From positions 1 through 40,320 of the forward strand of contig DASZVJ010000107.1 of assembly GCA_035547155.1 (NCBI GenBank): 40,320 nucleotides of DNA, written 5' to 3'. This document shows positions 1-8,017 of the stretch, piece after piece (position 1 is the first letter of the stretch; every line of letters begins with the position of its first letter). Both the position numbers and the translations under genes were made by a program. The notes beneath the pieces are model-generated. The model ran no database searches. It had not been told where the DNA came from and worked only from the letters and a program-made list of their open reading frames with translations. This DNA comes from CAZNMF01 sp035547155 (lineage in GTDB: Bacteria; Acidobacteriota; Vicinamibacteria; Vicinamibacterales; SCN-69-37).

Positions 1-2638
1 GTCCGCCAGCGGCCGGTGCTCCCGGCGCGGCGCCAGGACCAGCGGCGCCCGGGCCCGCGGGGCCGCGGCCGCCGGGACCACCAGGACCGCCACGCCCACC
101 GCGGCCGAACTGCGGCTGCGGCGCGGTCGAGTCGATCTGCACCTCGGAAATCCGCGTCACCTGCGGCAGCTCGATCTGCAGCCACATCCCCGGCTGCTGC
201 GGCCCGCCGGAATCCCAGCGCGCGCCAGGCGTCGCACCGGTCGCGTTCGGCGCCGCGTCCGCGTTGTGGCTCGCCGTCAGCGTCCACGCGTCCGCGTTCT
301 CGAGCGCGGTCGGCACCGTCGGCAGCAGTTCGGTCAGCGTCCACGCCGTGCGTCGCGTGCCCATCGCCTTCCGCACCGCGGCCACGTCGGCCGGCGTCAC
401 GAAGCCCGCGTTGTTGCCGAAGCTGTTGCGCACGAATGACGCGACGTCCGCGATCCACGCGTCGTCATTGCCGGCCATCGAGACCATCGCGGCGCCGCCG
501 TTGTACGACGTGTCGTTGACCGGTCCCTGCAGGCCGGCGAGCAGCACGCGGATGATGTAGTCGCGATGCGCGGTCACGCGCGGCGAGCCGGCGAGCGGCG
601 GCGCGAGCGTTGCGCCGTCGGGCGCGCCGGCGATCGGCGTGCCCTTGCCGTCCGTGCCGTGGCACGAGAAGCACAGCTCGCGATACGACGACTCGCCGCG
701 CGCGATCACGGCGCGATCGGCCGTCGACAGATTGAGCGCCGTCGTGCCCGAGTCCGCGAGCGACGGCCGCTGGCCCTGCGCGCTGCCCGGCTTCAGCAGC
801 TGCGCGCCGATCTCCTTGACGCCGCGCGCCGGGCTCGTGTCGATCATCGTCTGGATGATCGCCGGCGCGTCGGCGAGCTTCAGCAGGTTGATCGTGAGCA
901 TCGCCTGGATCGACACGTCGACGTCCGTGTCCTTGAGCAGCGCGCGATAGTCGGCGGCGAAGGTCTTGTCGCCGGCCTTGTAGAGCGACTCGCTCGCGCG
1001 GATCGCCTGGATGCGGATCTTCGGATCGGCGTCCTTCAGCAGCGTGCGCACGGTCGGCGCGTCGAGCGAGCTCAATCCTTCGAGCGTCCACATCGCGTGG
1101 ATGCGCGCCAGTTGATTCGTCGACGCGACCATCGTCTTCAGCGCCGGCACGACCGACTTGTCCTGCCTCAGCACGAGCAGCTTCTGCGCCGTATCGCGCC
1201 ACCAGCCGTTCGGATGCGCGAGGTGCGCGACGAGCTGCGCCGGCGTCTCCGAGTACATGCGCGGCTGCGTGCGATCCGGCGTCATCCCCTCGTACGTGAT
1301 GCGCCAGATGCGGCCCATGTTGTGCTGCTTGTCGAGATCGTACTGCGCGACCTTGCGGCGCAGATACGATCCCGGTCCGCCGACGAACTGCGCGTCCTGA
1401 ATGATGCCGTGGTACATGTCCATCAGGTACAGCGTGCCGTCGGGCGTGTTCGCGATGTTGACCGGCCGGAACAGCGGATCGGTCGAGCGGATGAACTCGG
1501 ATTTCGGATACGCGTTCTGCAGCTGCGTCAGGCCGTCGCGCACGACGATCTTCGCGCGGCGGACGATGCGGCCGACCGGCTCGTTGAAGAGGAGATCGCC
1601 GACGAGATCGGACGGGAGACGATCGCCGCGATAGATCTCGGGACCGGCCGCCGCCGTGAAGTGATTGAGCACGCCGTCCGGCAGCCGCACGCGGTTCATG
1701 CCGCCCTGCATGTCGGCGATGCCGCCGGACGCGCCCCACGGCGCCTGGAAATCCGGCTCGAAGTTGTCCGGCACGTTGATCGCGCCGTAGAGGATCGGCA
1801 CCTGGAAGTTGACCGGCCCGGTCTCACCGCCGCCGTCGACCCACCAGATCTTGCCGTAGTTGTCCTGCGCTTCGCCCCACTGACCGCCGTTGAAGTCCGT
1901 CTCCTCGCGGCGCAGCTTGCCGTCGAGGCCGAGCCGCAGACGGAACGGGTTGTAGGTCGTGTACATCCAGTTGTCGAGCGCCCACACCATGCCGCCCGGC
2001 TGCCACTCGAGGTTCTGCACGCGGCCGTAGCCCGGATAGAACACTTCTTTCTTGTCCGCGACGCCGTCGCCGTCCGTGTCTGTGTACTTGTAAAGGTCGC
2101 GGTTGTCCGTCTCGAGCACGAGGATGACGCCGTCCTGCAGCGGGAACGCGATGCGCGGCATCACGAGGTTGTCCGCGAAGACGGTGTGCTTGTCGTACTT
2201 GCCGTCGCCGTCCGTGTCTTCCCAGCGCGAGATGCGGCTGGTCGGATCGAGCGCGCCATTGCCGTCGACGTCGCGCATGTAGGACCGCATCTCGAGCACG
2301 TACATGCGGCCGTTGCCGTCGAACGTGACGGCGACGGGATCTTCGACGTCGGGATCGGTGAGGACCGGCTCGATCTTGTAGCCGGGCGGCAGCAGGAACA
2401 TCTGCTCCTGCGCCTCCGGCGTCTGCCGGACGACGGCGGGACGCTTGACGAAGTCGCTGCCCGGCGGGTCGGCCGCGCCGGCACCGAAGCCGCCGCGTCC
2501 GCCCTGCGGTGCGGCGGGCGCCGCGCCCGGCGCTGGCGTCGCCGGCGCCTGCGCGCGCGGTGCGACCTCCGTGGAATACAAAGCCGCCGCGATCACGGCG
2601 GCCGACGAGCACAGGACGACGGACGTTCTCAGGGACAT
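1..2638 (-). CDS. PVC-type membrane-bound dehydrogenase with HEAT, cytochrome c and discoidin-like domains (C-terminus beyond the window)
   Basis: A large exported protein, read from the ATG at 2638 and still open at base 1, so its C-terminus is missing. An N-terminal signal peptide (residues 1 to about 30) is followed by a beta-propeller dehydrogenase domain with repeated DTDGDG-type acidic loops (about 60-440), then a helical HEAT-like stretch (about 460-620). A c-type haem site follows: C656, C659, H660 in the motif CFSCH, followed by GTDGKG. After the cytochrome domain comes a discoidin (F5/8 type C)-like segment (WTLTASHNAD ... WLQIELP), then a Gly/Pro/Ala-rich low-complexity tail running off the window. 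Such proteins are common in Planctomycetes, Verrucomicrobia and Acidobacteria and are thought to be periplasmic sugar or alcohol dehydrogenases passing electrons to haem. The substrate cannot be read from the sequence. The frame is continuous from start to haem site. The family call is firm. Confidence 0.88.
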   Translation of the reverse strand, partial: MSLRTSVVLCSSAAVIAAALYSTEVAPRAQAPATPAPGAAPAAPQGGRGGFGAGAADPPGSDFVKRPAVVRQTPEAQEQMFLLPPGYKIEPVLTDPDVEDPVAVTFDGNGRMYVLEMRSYMRDVDGNGALDPTSRISRWEDTDGDGKYDKHTVFADNLVMPRIAFPLQDGVILVLETDNRDLYKYTDTDGDGVADKKEVFYPGYGRVQNLEWQPGGMVWALDNWMYTTYNPFRLRLGLDGKLRREETDFNGGQWGEAQDNYGKIWWVDGGGETGPVNFQVPILYGAINVPDNFEPDFQAPWGASGGIADMQGGMNRVRLPDGVLNHFTAAAGPEIYRGDRLPSDLVGDLLFNEPVGRIVRRAKIVVRDGLTQLQNAYPKSEFIRSTDPLFRPVNIANTPDGTLYLMDMYHGIIQDAQFVGGPGSYLRRKVAQYDLDKQHNMGRIWRITYEGMTPDRTQPRMYSETPAQLVAHLAHPNGWWRDTAQKLLVLRQDKSVVPALKTMVASTNQLARIHAMWTLEGLSSLDAPTVRTLLKDADPKIRIQAIRASESLYKAGDKTFAADYRALLKDTDVDVSIQAMLTINLLKLADAPAIIQTMIDTSPARGVKEIGAQLLKPGSAQGQRPSLADSGTTALNLSTADRAVIARGESSYRELCFSCHGTDGKGTPIAGAPDGATLAPPLAGSPRVTAHRDYIIRVLLAGLQGPVNDTSYNGGAAMVSMAGNDDAWIADVASFVRNSFGNNAGFVTPADVAAVRKAMGTRRTAWTLTELLPTVPTALENADAWTLTASHNADAAPNATGATPGARWDSGGPQQPGMWLQIELPQVTRISEVQIDSTAPQPQFGRGGRGGPGGPGGRGPAGPGAAGPGAAPGAPAAGG

Positions 2639-2715
2639 GGGAAGACAGCCTCGTTCCGAAAATTGGTGCACGGAGCCTAACACGACGCGCGCGGGCTGGT
2701 GAACGGGTGGGAGTA

Positions 2716-3102
2716 TCAGCGCATCCCGATCAGGCTGTAGGCGAGCAGCGCGAGCACGACGAGCGTGATGCCGACATACAGCCAGTCGCGCTGACGGGCG
2801 AATCCGGCGACCGAGAAGACGACGCGGCCGATCGGCGTCGCAATCAGGAGCAGCAATCCCAGCTGCACCAGACCGCGGCCTCGCAGCTGTATCGCCTGCC
2901 CGACGATGCCGCGGGCCGACCGCAGCGACGCCGGCTCCCCGCGAAAGACGTCGTAGGCGGTCCGCTCGAGCCCGTGCGCCATGAGCACGCGCACGCCGCC
3001 GCAGAGCACGATGCACGCGGACAACAGGACGCCGGCCCGGAGCAGGTACGCCAGCGCGATGTCGAACCGTTCGTCAGCCGCGGCTCTCGACGGGCGCGTC
3101 AT
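2716..3102 (-). CDS. DUF1634 family membrane protein
   Basis: A 128-residue protein with about three hydrophobic segments: residues 18-40, 78-97 and 107-126. The pattern fits the DUF1634 family, usually encoded beside TauE/SafE permeases. Here it starts two bases after the stop codon of the TauE/SafE gene, so the two are surely one transcript and probably act together at the membrane. The biochemical role of DUF1634 is unknown; a partner or accessory subunit of the anion permease is inference from the pairing. Confidence 0.8.
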   Translation of the reverse strand: MTRPSRAAADERFDIALAYLLRAGVLLSACIVLCGGVRVLMAHGLERTAYDVFRGEPASLRSARGIVGQAIQLRGRGLVQLGLLLLIATPIGRVVFSVAGFARQRDWLYVGITLVVLALLAYSLIGMR

Positions 3103-3104
3103 GA

Positions 3105-3941
3105 TCAGAGCCGTCCCATCGATCCGTTGATCAGCATCTCGATCGCGAGCGCGACGATGACCCAGGTGAAGACGTGCCGCAGCCGGCGCGGCGGCGCGGA
3201 CTCGAGCACGCGCGCGCCCTGGGTGGCGCCCACCAGCACGCCGAGCACGACCGGCATCGCGAGCACCGGATCGATGTAGCCGCGGTGCAGGTAGACGCCG
3301 GCGCTCGCCGCGGCCGTGACGCCAATCATGAAGTTGCTCGTCGTCGTGGACACCTTGAACGGCAGACGCATGGCCCAGTCCATCGCGAGGACTTTGACCG
3401 CGCCGGATCCGATGCCGAGCAGGCCGGAGAGAATGCCGGCGACGTACATCAGACCGAATCCGGCCGGCACGCGCTGGACGCGATACGCCTGCAGCCCCGC
3501 GGGCGTCGGATAGACGGAGTCCAGCCGCAGCAGCGCGCCCCAGCGATCGGGCGGCGCGTCGGCGTCCACGGGATCGGCGCGATGGCCGGACACGAATGCC
3601 GAGTACAGCAGCACACAGCCGAACACGACGGCAAGGCCGCTGGCCGGCACGCTCGTCGCGATCAGCGCGCCGGACAGGGCGCCGACGGTCGTGGCAATCT
3701 CGAGAAACATACCGGCGCGCACGTTCGAATAGCCGTCGCGCACGTACGCGGCCGCCGCGCCGGACGAGGTCGCAATCACCGAGACGAGCGACGCGCCAAT
3801 CGCGTAGTGGATGTCGACGTGGAATACGAGCACGAGCAGCGGCACGATGACGACGCCTCCGCCGAGGCCGGTCAACGCACCGAGGAAGCCGGCCGCAACC
3901 GAAGCCGCTCCCACCGCCGCCGTGAACGTCAGAACCGTCAT
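3105..3941 (-). CDS. TauE/SafE family anion permease (sulfite/organosulfonate exporter type)
   Basis: A 278-residue polytopic membrane protein. The N-terminal half holds the glycine-rich family signature (GFLGALTGLGGG followed by VIVPLL). The second half repeats it in weaker form (AGILSGLLGIGSGAVKV), as expected for a family built from two repeats. Roughly eight hydrophobic segments can be counted. The ATG at 3941 is chosen because upstream sequence in this frame is antisense-type filler overlapping the next gene's end. TauE/SafE proteins move sulfite, sulfoacetate or other small anions across the inner membrane. Substrate is not decided here, although a sulfite/thiosulfate locus lies 9 kb away. 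It is coupled to the DUF1634 gene downstream. Confidence 0.87.
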   Translation of the reverse strand: MTVLTFTAAVGAASVAAGFLGALTGLGGGVVIVPLLVLVFHVDIHYAIGASLVSVIATSSGAAAAYVRDGYSNVRAGMFLEIATTVGALSGALIATSVPASGLAVVFGCVLLYSAFVSGHRADPVDADAPPDRWGALLRLDSVYPTPAGLQAYRVQRVPAGFGLMYVAGILSGLLGIGSGAVKVLAMDWAMRLPFKVSTTTSNFMIGVTAAASAGVYLHRGYIDPVLAMPVVLGVLVGATQGARVLESAPPRRLRHVFTWVIVALAIEMLINGSMGRL

Positions 3942-4014
3942 CGAACGTGCATCATCGCCGAACGCCGAACGGACGCGCCCGGGCGTCCCTGTCAATTCTA
4001 AATGCCATCGCCGC

Positions 4015-5010
4015 TCAGACGGACGCGGCTGCGCCGTAATGCGTTCGCGCCCACGCGACGGTGTCCGCGGCCGCACGATTGACGTCCGCCGGCGCCGCGC
4101 CGAATCGCTCGCGGAACCGGCGGTCGTCGACGATGAACGGCTCGTCCCACTGGTAGAGCATCTCGCGCATCTCGCGCATGATCGGCACGAACGTGCCTGC
4201 GGCCGAGATGATCCAGCGCGGCACCTGCGCGACGGGGATGTCGCGCCCGAGCGCGTCGGCCATGCGGCGCACCAGCGCGCGCAGCGTCTCGGCGGGCGCG
4301 CACGGCAGCATCCACGCTCCGCCGAACACATCGTCATCCGCGGTGCCGAGCGTGGCGAGTCCCGCGGCGACGTCGGGGATGTAGTGGTACGTGTGAATCG
4401 CGTCGAGGCTGAACGGCGAGTACGACGTCTTCCCCGCCAGCGCGCGCGGCCAGAAGAAATCGCCGAGGCCCGTGAGCGTGCCGCGCGGACCGTAGAAGTC
4501 GGACGCGCGGCCGGTCGTCGCGCGCACGTCGCCGCGGCGATGCGCGTCGAAGAGCCGCGACGCCACGTGCGCACGGATCTCGCCCTTGCGGCTGCACGGG
4601 CTCATCGGCGTGTCTTCGGTGAGCGGATGGCCGTTCGGCCGGCCGAGCATATAGACGTTGTCGAGCACGACGAGCCGCGCGCCGGCGCGCGACGCGGCCT
4701 CGATCAGATTGTCCATGTAGCGCGGCACGAGATCCGCCCACACGCGCGTGACGTACGGCGGGTTCATGCAGTGATAGACGGTGGCCGCACCGGCCGCCGC
4801 GGCGATGCAGAACGCGCGATCCGCGGCGTCGCCGGCGTGGACCTCGCACCCGCCCGGCGCACCGCCCGCCGATCGTTTGACGACGCGCACGCGATGGCCG
4901 AGCGCGACGAGGCGCTCGGCGAGCAAATAGCCCACCTGACCCGAGCCGAAGACGACGTGCACGGTGGACACGCCGTCGGTCACGTCCGGTCGAAGCCTCT
5001 CGCGATCCAT
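4015..5010 (-). CDS. NAD-dependent epimerase/dehydratase family protein
   Basis: An extended SDR-fold protein of about 331 residues. The N-terminal nucleotide-binding motif reads GSGQVGY after a beta strand (VHVVF), and the expected acidic turn and the Tyr-containing VYMLG segment follow. Later motifs include a substrate-loop region (DFYGPRG) and an HYIPDVAAGL segment typical of this superfamily. Two starts are possible. The GTG at 5031 overlaps the ATPase stop by 11 bases; the ATG at 5010 lies 11 bases beyond that stop. Neither has a clear Shine-Dalgarno sequence. ATG is preferred. The gene lies directly behind the P-type ATPase and is probably co-transcribed. Substrate is unknown. Confidence 0.82.
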   Translation of the reverse strand: MDRERLRPDVTDGVSTVHVVFGSGQVGYLLAERLVALGHRVRVVKRSAGGAPGGCEVHAGDAADRAFCIAAAAGAATVYHCMNPPYVTRVWADLVPRYMDNLIEAASRAGARLVVLDNVYMLGRPNGHPLTEDTPMSPCSRKGEIRAHVASRLFDAHRRGDVRATTGRASDFYGPRGTLTGLGDFFWPRALAGKTSYSPFSLDAIHTYHYIPDVAAGLATLGTADDDVFGGAWMLPCAPAETLRALVRRMADALGRDIPVAQVPRWIISAAGTFVPIMREMREMLYQWDEPFIVDDRRFRERFGAAPADVNRAAADTVAWARTHYGAAASV

Positions 5011-5020
5011 GGCGAGGAGA

Positions 5021-7429
5021 TTATCCCGCACCCGGCGCGGATGGGCCCGTGCTCGGCGGCGTCAGGCCCGTGAGCGCGAATAGCGGCCGCTTGCCCAGCG
5101 TCATGACGACGCCGAAGACGAGCGCCGCCGCGAAGATCTCCAGGACCAGCGTCCCCGGCAGCGGCGGCATCGCGATGCCGCGGATCGCCAGCGTCGACAC
5201 GATTCCGAGATCGACGCACGACGAAGCGACGAGCCACGCGCCCGGCCGCGACCATCGCCGGCGTCGATCGCGAACGCAATAGAGCACGGCCTGGCTGCCG
5301 GTCACGAGCGCGACGAACGCCACCGTCCGCAGCTGCGCCGGCCCCAATTGCAGGCCGAGCTCGCCGGCCGCGAGAACGAGCGAGCAGAAGGCCAGGTCGC
5401 AGAGGCCGAACACGATGCCGGCGATGGTGAGCGCACGCACACGCCACCGGCCCGGCCCGTCGGCCGGCGACACGCGCTCGGTGACCAGCGACATCGTGAG
5501 GAAGTCATTCGTGACCATCACAATCACCATCTGCAATGGCGTGAGGATCGCGTGCGCCGTCAGCACGAGGCCGACGGCCAGCAGGAGCACCTGGACGATC
5601 TTCTTGAGGATCGAGTTCAGCGCGTACGTCAGGATGCGCTCGAACGTTGCGCGTCCTTCCCGTATCGAGACGACGATGCCGCCAAGCCCCGGTTGCGTCA
5701 GGACGAGGCCGGCCGCGGACTTCGCCGCATCCGTGGCCGTCGCGACGGCGATGCCCATCTGGGCCTGCCGCAGCGCCGGCGCGTCGTTCGCGCCGTCGCC
5801 GCACATGCCGACGGTATGGCCGCGCCTCTGGAGCGTCTGGACGAGGCCGAATTTGTCGTCGGGACGGACGCCGGCGAAGATCGCGAATTGCCCGGGATCG
5901 ATGTCGGCCAGCGAAGTGCCCGGCGGGCAGACCGGCCCCGTCAGCCCCACGGCGCGGCCGACTGCCGCCGCCGTCTCGGGCGCGTCGCCGGTGACCATGA
6001 TCGTCCGGACGCCCAGGGCATGCAGCTCGCGTATCAGTCCGGCCGAATCGCTCCTCGGCGCGTCGCTCAACGCGATCACACCCACGAGCCGCCATCCGTC
6101 CTCTGGCGTGGCGCTCGCGACCGCGAGCACCCGGTATCCTCGCGTCTGCAGATCGCGGACCTCATCCGACATCGACGCGGCCGGCGCACGCGGCCCGACC
6201 GCCGCGTACGCGCCCTTGACGACACGGATCGTGCGCCCCTGCGCGTCGGCCGCAACGGCCTCGGCAACTCTCGTGGCCGGATCGAAGGGCACGAGACTGG
6301 TGCGCGTGAGCGACGACACGGCGCGTTCGCGGATGGCGGCCGCGCGCACGGCGGCGTCAACGACGTCCAGCTCGCTGTCGGAGCTCGCGAGCGCACCCAA
6401 CGCGAGCACGTTCCCCTCGGTGAAGCCCGGTGCCGCTCGGACGCCGGCGACGCTCAGCTGATTCTGCGTGAGCGTGCCCGTCTTGTCGGTGCACAACACG
6501 TCCACGGCGGCAGCCTCGTGCACGGCGGAGAGTCGCGTGGGCAGCACGCCGTGACGCGCGAGCCGGCGCGCGGCGAGCGCGCCCGCCAGCGTGAACGTGG
6601 CCGGCAACGCCACCGGGATCGACGCGAGACTCGCCGTCAGCACGAGCGGGAGGATCTCCGCGATCGGCAGCGCGATGACGCGCGCGTATGCCACGAGCAG
6701 GACGACGACGACGCCATTGGTCAGCGCCAGGTTGCGCACGACCCGGACGATCGCCCGCTCCTCTGAGCTCGGCGCCTGCGCGGTGCGCACCAGCTCCGCG
6801 GTGCGGCCGAATGTCGTGCGTGTCCCGGTGGCCGTGACCGCAGCCGTCGCTTCGCCGCGCCGCACGAGCGCGCCGGCATACGTGCGTCCTCCCGGGCCGA
6901 TTTCAACCGGCACGGATTCGCCCGTCAGCATGGATGCGTCGACGAGCAGATCGCCGTCGAGCAGTCGAACGTCGGCCGGCACGATCGCGCCGAGCGTCAG
7001 CTTCACGACGTCGCCGTCGACGAGCGCCGCGGCCGCCACCGTCCTCCAGACGCCGTCGCGCCGGACGGATGCCATGAGCGCGAGCCGCGACTTCAACGCG
7101 TCGAGCGTGCCTTGGGCGCGATGCTCCTGCAGGAACGCGAGCGCGGCGTTGAAGCCCAGGAGCCCGGCGATGATCGCCGCTTCTGCGCGCCGGCCCAGCA
7201 GAAGCTCGAGGACGGCCGCCGCTTCGAGCATCCACGGAATGGGCGCCCAGAGCTTCCCGAGCGCTCGGAACACGGGTCGCGACGCGGCATCGACAACCGC
7301 ATTCGGACCACGTTGCGCCAACCGCCGGGCGGCCTCGTCACTGCTGAGGCCCTGTTGCCCGGCGTCGTCGGGTATCGCATCCGGCTCCGTCCGTGGCGCG
7401 AGGGCATCAGCCGCGTGTGGCGTGGTCAT
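5021..7429 (-). CDS. Plasma-membrane proton-ATPase-type P-type ATPase (PMA1-like, P3A)
   Basis: An 802-residue P-type ATPase. Visible motifs in order: actuator loop SMLTGES (about 166-172), phosphorylation site CTDKTGTLTQN with the catalytic aspartate at D315, hinge motif GDGANDAP near residue 575, and a C-terminal membrane block beginning about residue 620. The membrane segment before the phosphorylation site (SIPVALPAT) replaces the CPC or PEGL signatures of heavy-metal and calcium pumps and matches the PMA1 proton pump type. The short N-terminus and lack of metal-binding domains agree. It would export protons at the cost of ATP and energise the membrane or aid pH homeostasis. Ion specificity is inferred from family resemblance. 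It is the first gene of a minus-strand run, divergent from padR. Confidence 0.86.
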   Translation of the reverse strand: MTTPHAADALAPRTEPDAIPDDAGQQGLSSDEAARRLAQRGPNAVVDAASRPVFRALGKLWAPIPWMLEAAAVLELLLGRRAEAAIIAGLLGFNAALAFLQEHRAQGTLDALKSRLALMASVRRDGVWRTVAAAALVDGDVVKLTLGAIVPADVRLLDGDLLVDASMLTGESVPVEIGPGGRTYAGALVRRGEATAAVTATGTRTTFGRTAELVRTAQAPSSEERAIVRVVRNLALTNGVVVVLLVAYARVIALPIAEILPLVLTASLASIPVALPATFTLAGALAARRLARHGVLPTRLSAVHEAAAVDVLCTDKTGTLTQNQLSVAGVRAAPGFTEGNVLALGALASSDSELDVVDAAVRAAAIRERAVSSLTRTSLVPFDPATRVAEAVAADAQGRTIRVVKGAYAAVGPRAPAASMSDEVRDLQTRGYRVLAVASATPEDGWRLVGVIALSDAPRSDSAGLIRELHALGVRTIMVTGDAPETAAAVGRAVGLTGPVCPPGTSLADIDPGQFAIFAGVRPDDKFGLVQTLQRRGHTVGMCGDGANDAPALRQAQMGIAVATATDAAKSAAGLVLTQPGLGGIVVSIREGRATFERILTYALNSILKKIVQVLLLAVGLVLTAHAILTPLQMVIVMVTNDFLTMSLVTERVSPADGPGRWRVRALTIAGIVFGLCDLAFCSLVLAAGELGLQLGPAQLRTVAFVALVTGSQAVLYCVRDRRRRWSRPGAWLVASSCVDLGIVSTLAIRGIAMPPLPGTLVLEIFAAALVFGVVMTLGKRPLFALTGLTPPSTGPSAPGAG

Positions 7430-7498
7430 CCGCTCGGCCTATCTTGAGATCGCCGTGAGTGTTTGGCAACCGGATGCGGACGCGGCGCGCCCGCGAGC

Positions 7499-7516
7499 TT
7501 GACACGCGCCATTTAG
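7499..7516 (+). promoter_or_regulatory. Candidate promoter region for padR-permease operon
   Basis: TTGACA (7499-7504) is a perfect -35 hexamer followed by an AT-rich stretch (TTTAGTTATAGAT) in an otherwise GC-rich divergent intergenic region. The best -10-like hexamers (TATAGA, TAGATG) sit at a shorter than usual distance, so the exact -10 is uncertain. PadR proteins often bind AT-rich dyads near their own promoters, which would fit this site. Confidence 0.35.
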
Positions 7517-7551
7517 TTATAGATGCTTCTCAAATCACGACAGCACTTCCA

Positions 7552-7586
7552 AACTTCGAACTTGGAACTTGGAACTTCGAACTTGG
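7552..7586 (+). repeat. Tandem heptanucleotide repeat (AACTTSG, 5 units) in padR leader
   Basis: Five head-to-tail seven-base units, AACTTCG or AACTTGG, run without interruption and end just before the AAGGAG ribosome binding site of padR. A decayed five-unit copy of the same heptamer lies at 7937-7971 at the end of the same gene. The function is not known. Confidence 0.85.
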
Positions 7587-7603
7587 AAAAGGAGATCGCG
7601 CCC

Positions 7604-8017
7604 ATGCCCCGCACGGCCCTCGGTGACGTCGAGCACTTCGTGCTCATCGCGCTGCTGCATCTTGGCGGCGAGAGCTACTCCGTCCAGATCATGAACGAGA
7701 TTCGCCGGCGCACGGGACGCGACGTCGCGAAGGCCGCCGTCTACATCGCGCTGCGGCGGCTCGAAGAAAAGCGCCTGCTCGTGTCGCGTCTCGGCGAGGC
7801 GACGCCGGAGCGCGGCGGGCGCGCGAAGCGCCATTTCAAGCTCACGAAGGCGGGCGCGAAGCAGTTGCGCGACGCGCGAGAAGCCTTCGTACAAATGTGG
7901 GCCGGCGCTGAACACCTGGTACAAAAAGCTCCGTCCAACTTTGAATTTCGAACTGCGAACTTCGAAATTCACAAGACGCCTGCGGCGCGCCTGAAGCCTT
8001 TGAAGGCATCGCGATGA
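7604..8017 (+). CDS. PadR family transcriptional regulator
   Basis: A 137-residue regulator with a PadR-type winged helix: a helix pair around HFVLIALLHLGGESYSVQIMNEI, a recognition-helix region with KAAVYIALRRLEEKRLL, and the wing ending in KRHFKLTKAGAKQL. The ATG at 7604 is selected because it follows an AAGGAG ribosome binding site at good spacing; a longer frame from 7523 would translate the heptamer repeat. The last 25 or so residues (NFEFRTANFE) are encoded by a second, degenerate heptamer repeat and are probably not part of the fold. The stop overlaps the permease start (ATGA), so the pair is translationally coupled. In Acidobacteria this pairing is typical, with PadR thought to control the permease. 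Confidence 0.9.
   Translation: MPRTALGDVEHFVLIALLHLGGESYSVQIMNEIRRRTGRDVAKAAVYIALRRLEEKRLLVSRLGEATPERGGRAKRHFKLTKAGAKQLRDAREAFVQMWAGAEHLVQKAPSNFEFRTANFEIHKTPAARLKPLKASR
7937..7971 (+). repeat. Degenerate tandem heptanucleotide repeat inside the 3' end of padR
   Basis: Five diverged seven-base units (AACTTTG, AATTTCG, AACTGCG, AACTTCG, AAATTCA) share the period and consensus of the repeat at 7552-7586. They are translated as part of the PadR C-terminus. Confidence 0.75.

Noticed and set aside
566..2680. A 704-codon plus-strand frame over the dehydrogenase gene
   Set aside because: Arg/Asp/Val-rich shadow; the minus strand gives a coherent multi-domain protein with a signal peptide and a haem motif.
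7552..7586. CRISPR array
   Set aside because: Seven-base units with no spacers; no cas genes in the window.
7523..7603. Longer PadR starting at 7523
   Set aside because: It would translate the heptamer repeat and ignore the AAGGAG site at the proper distance from 7604.
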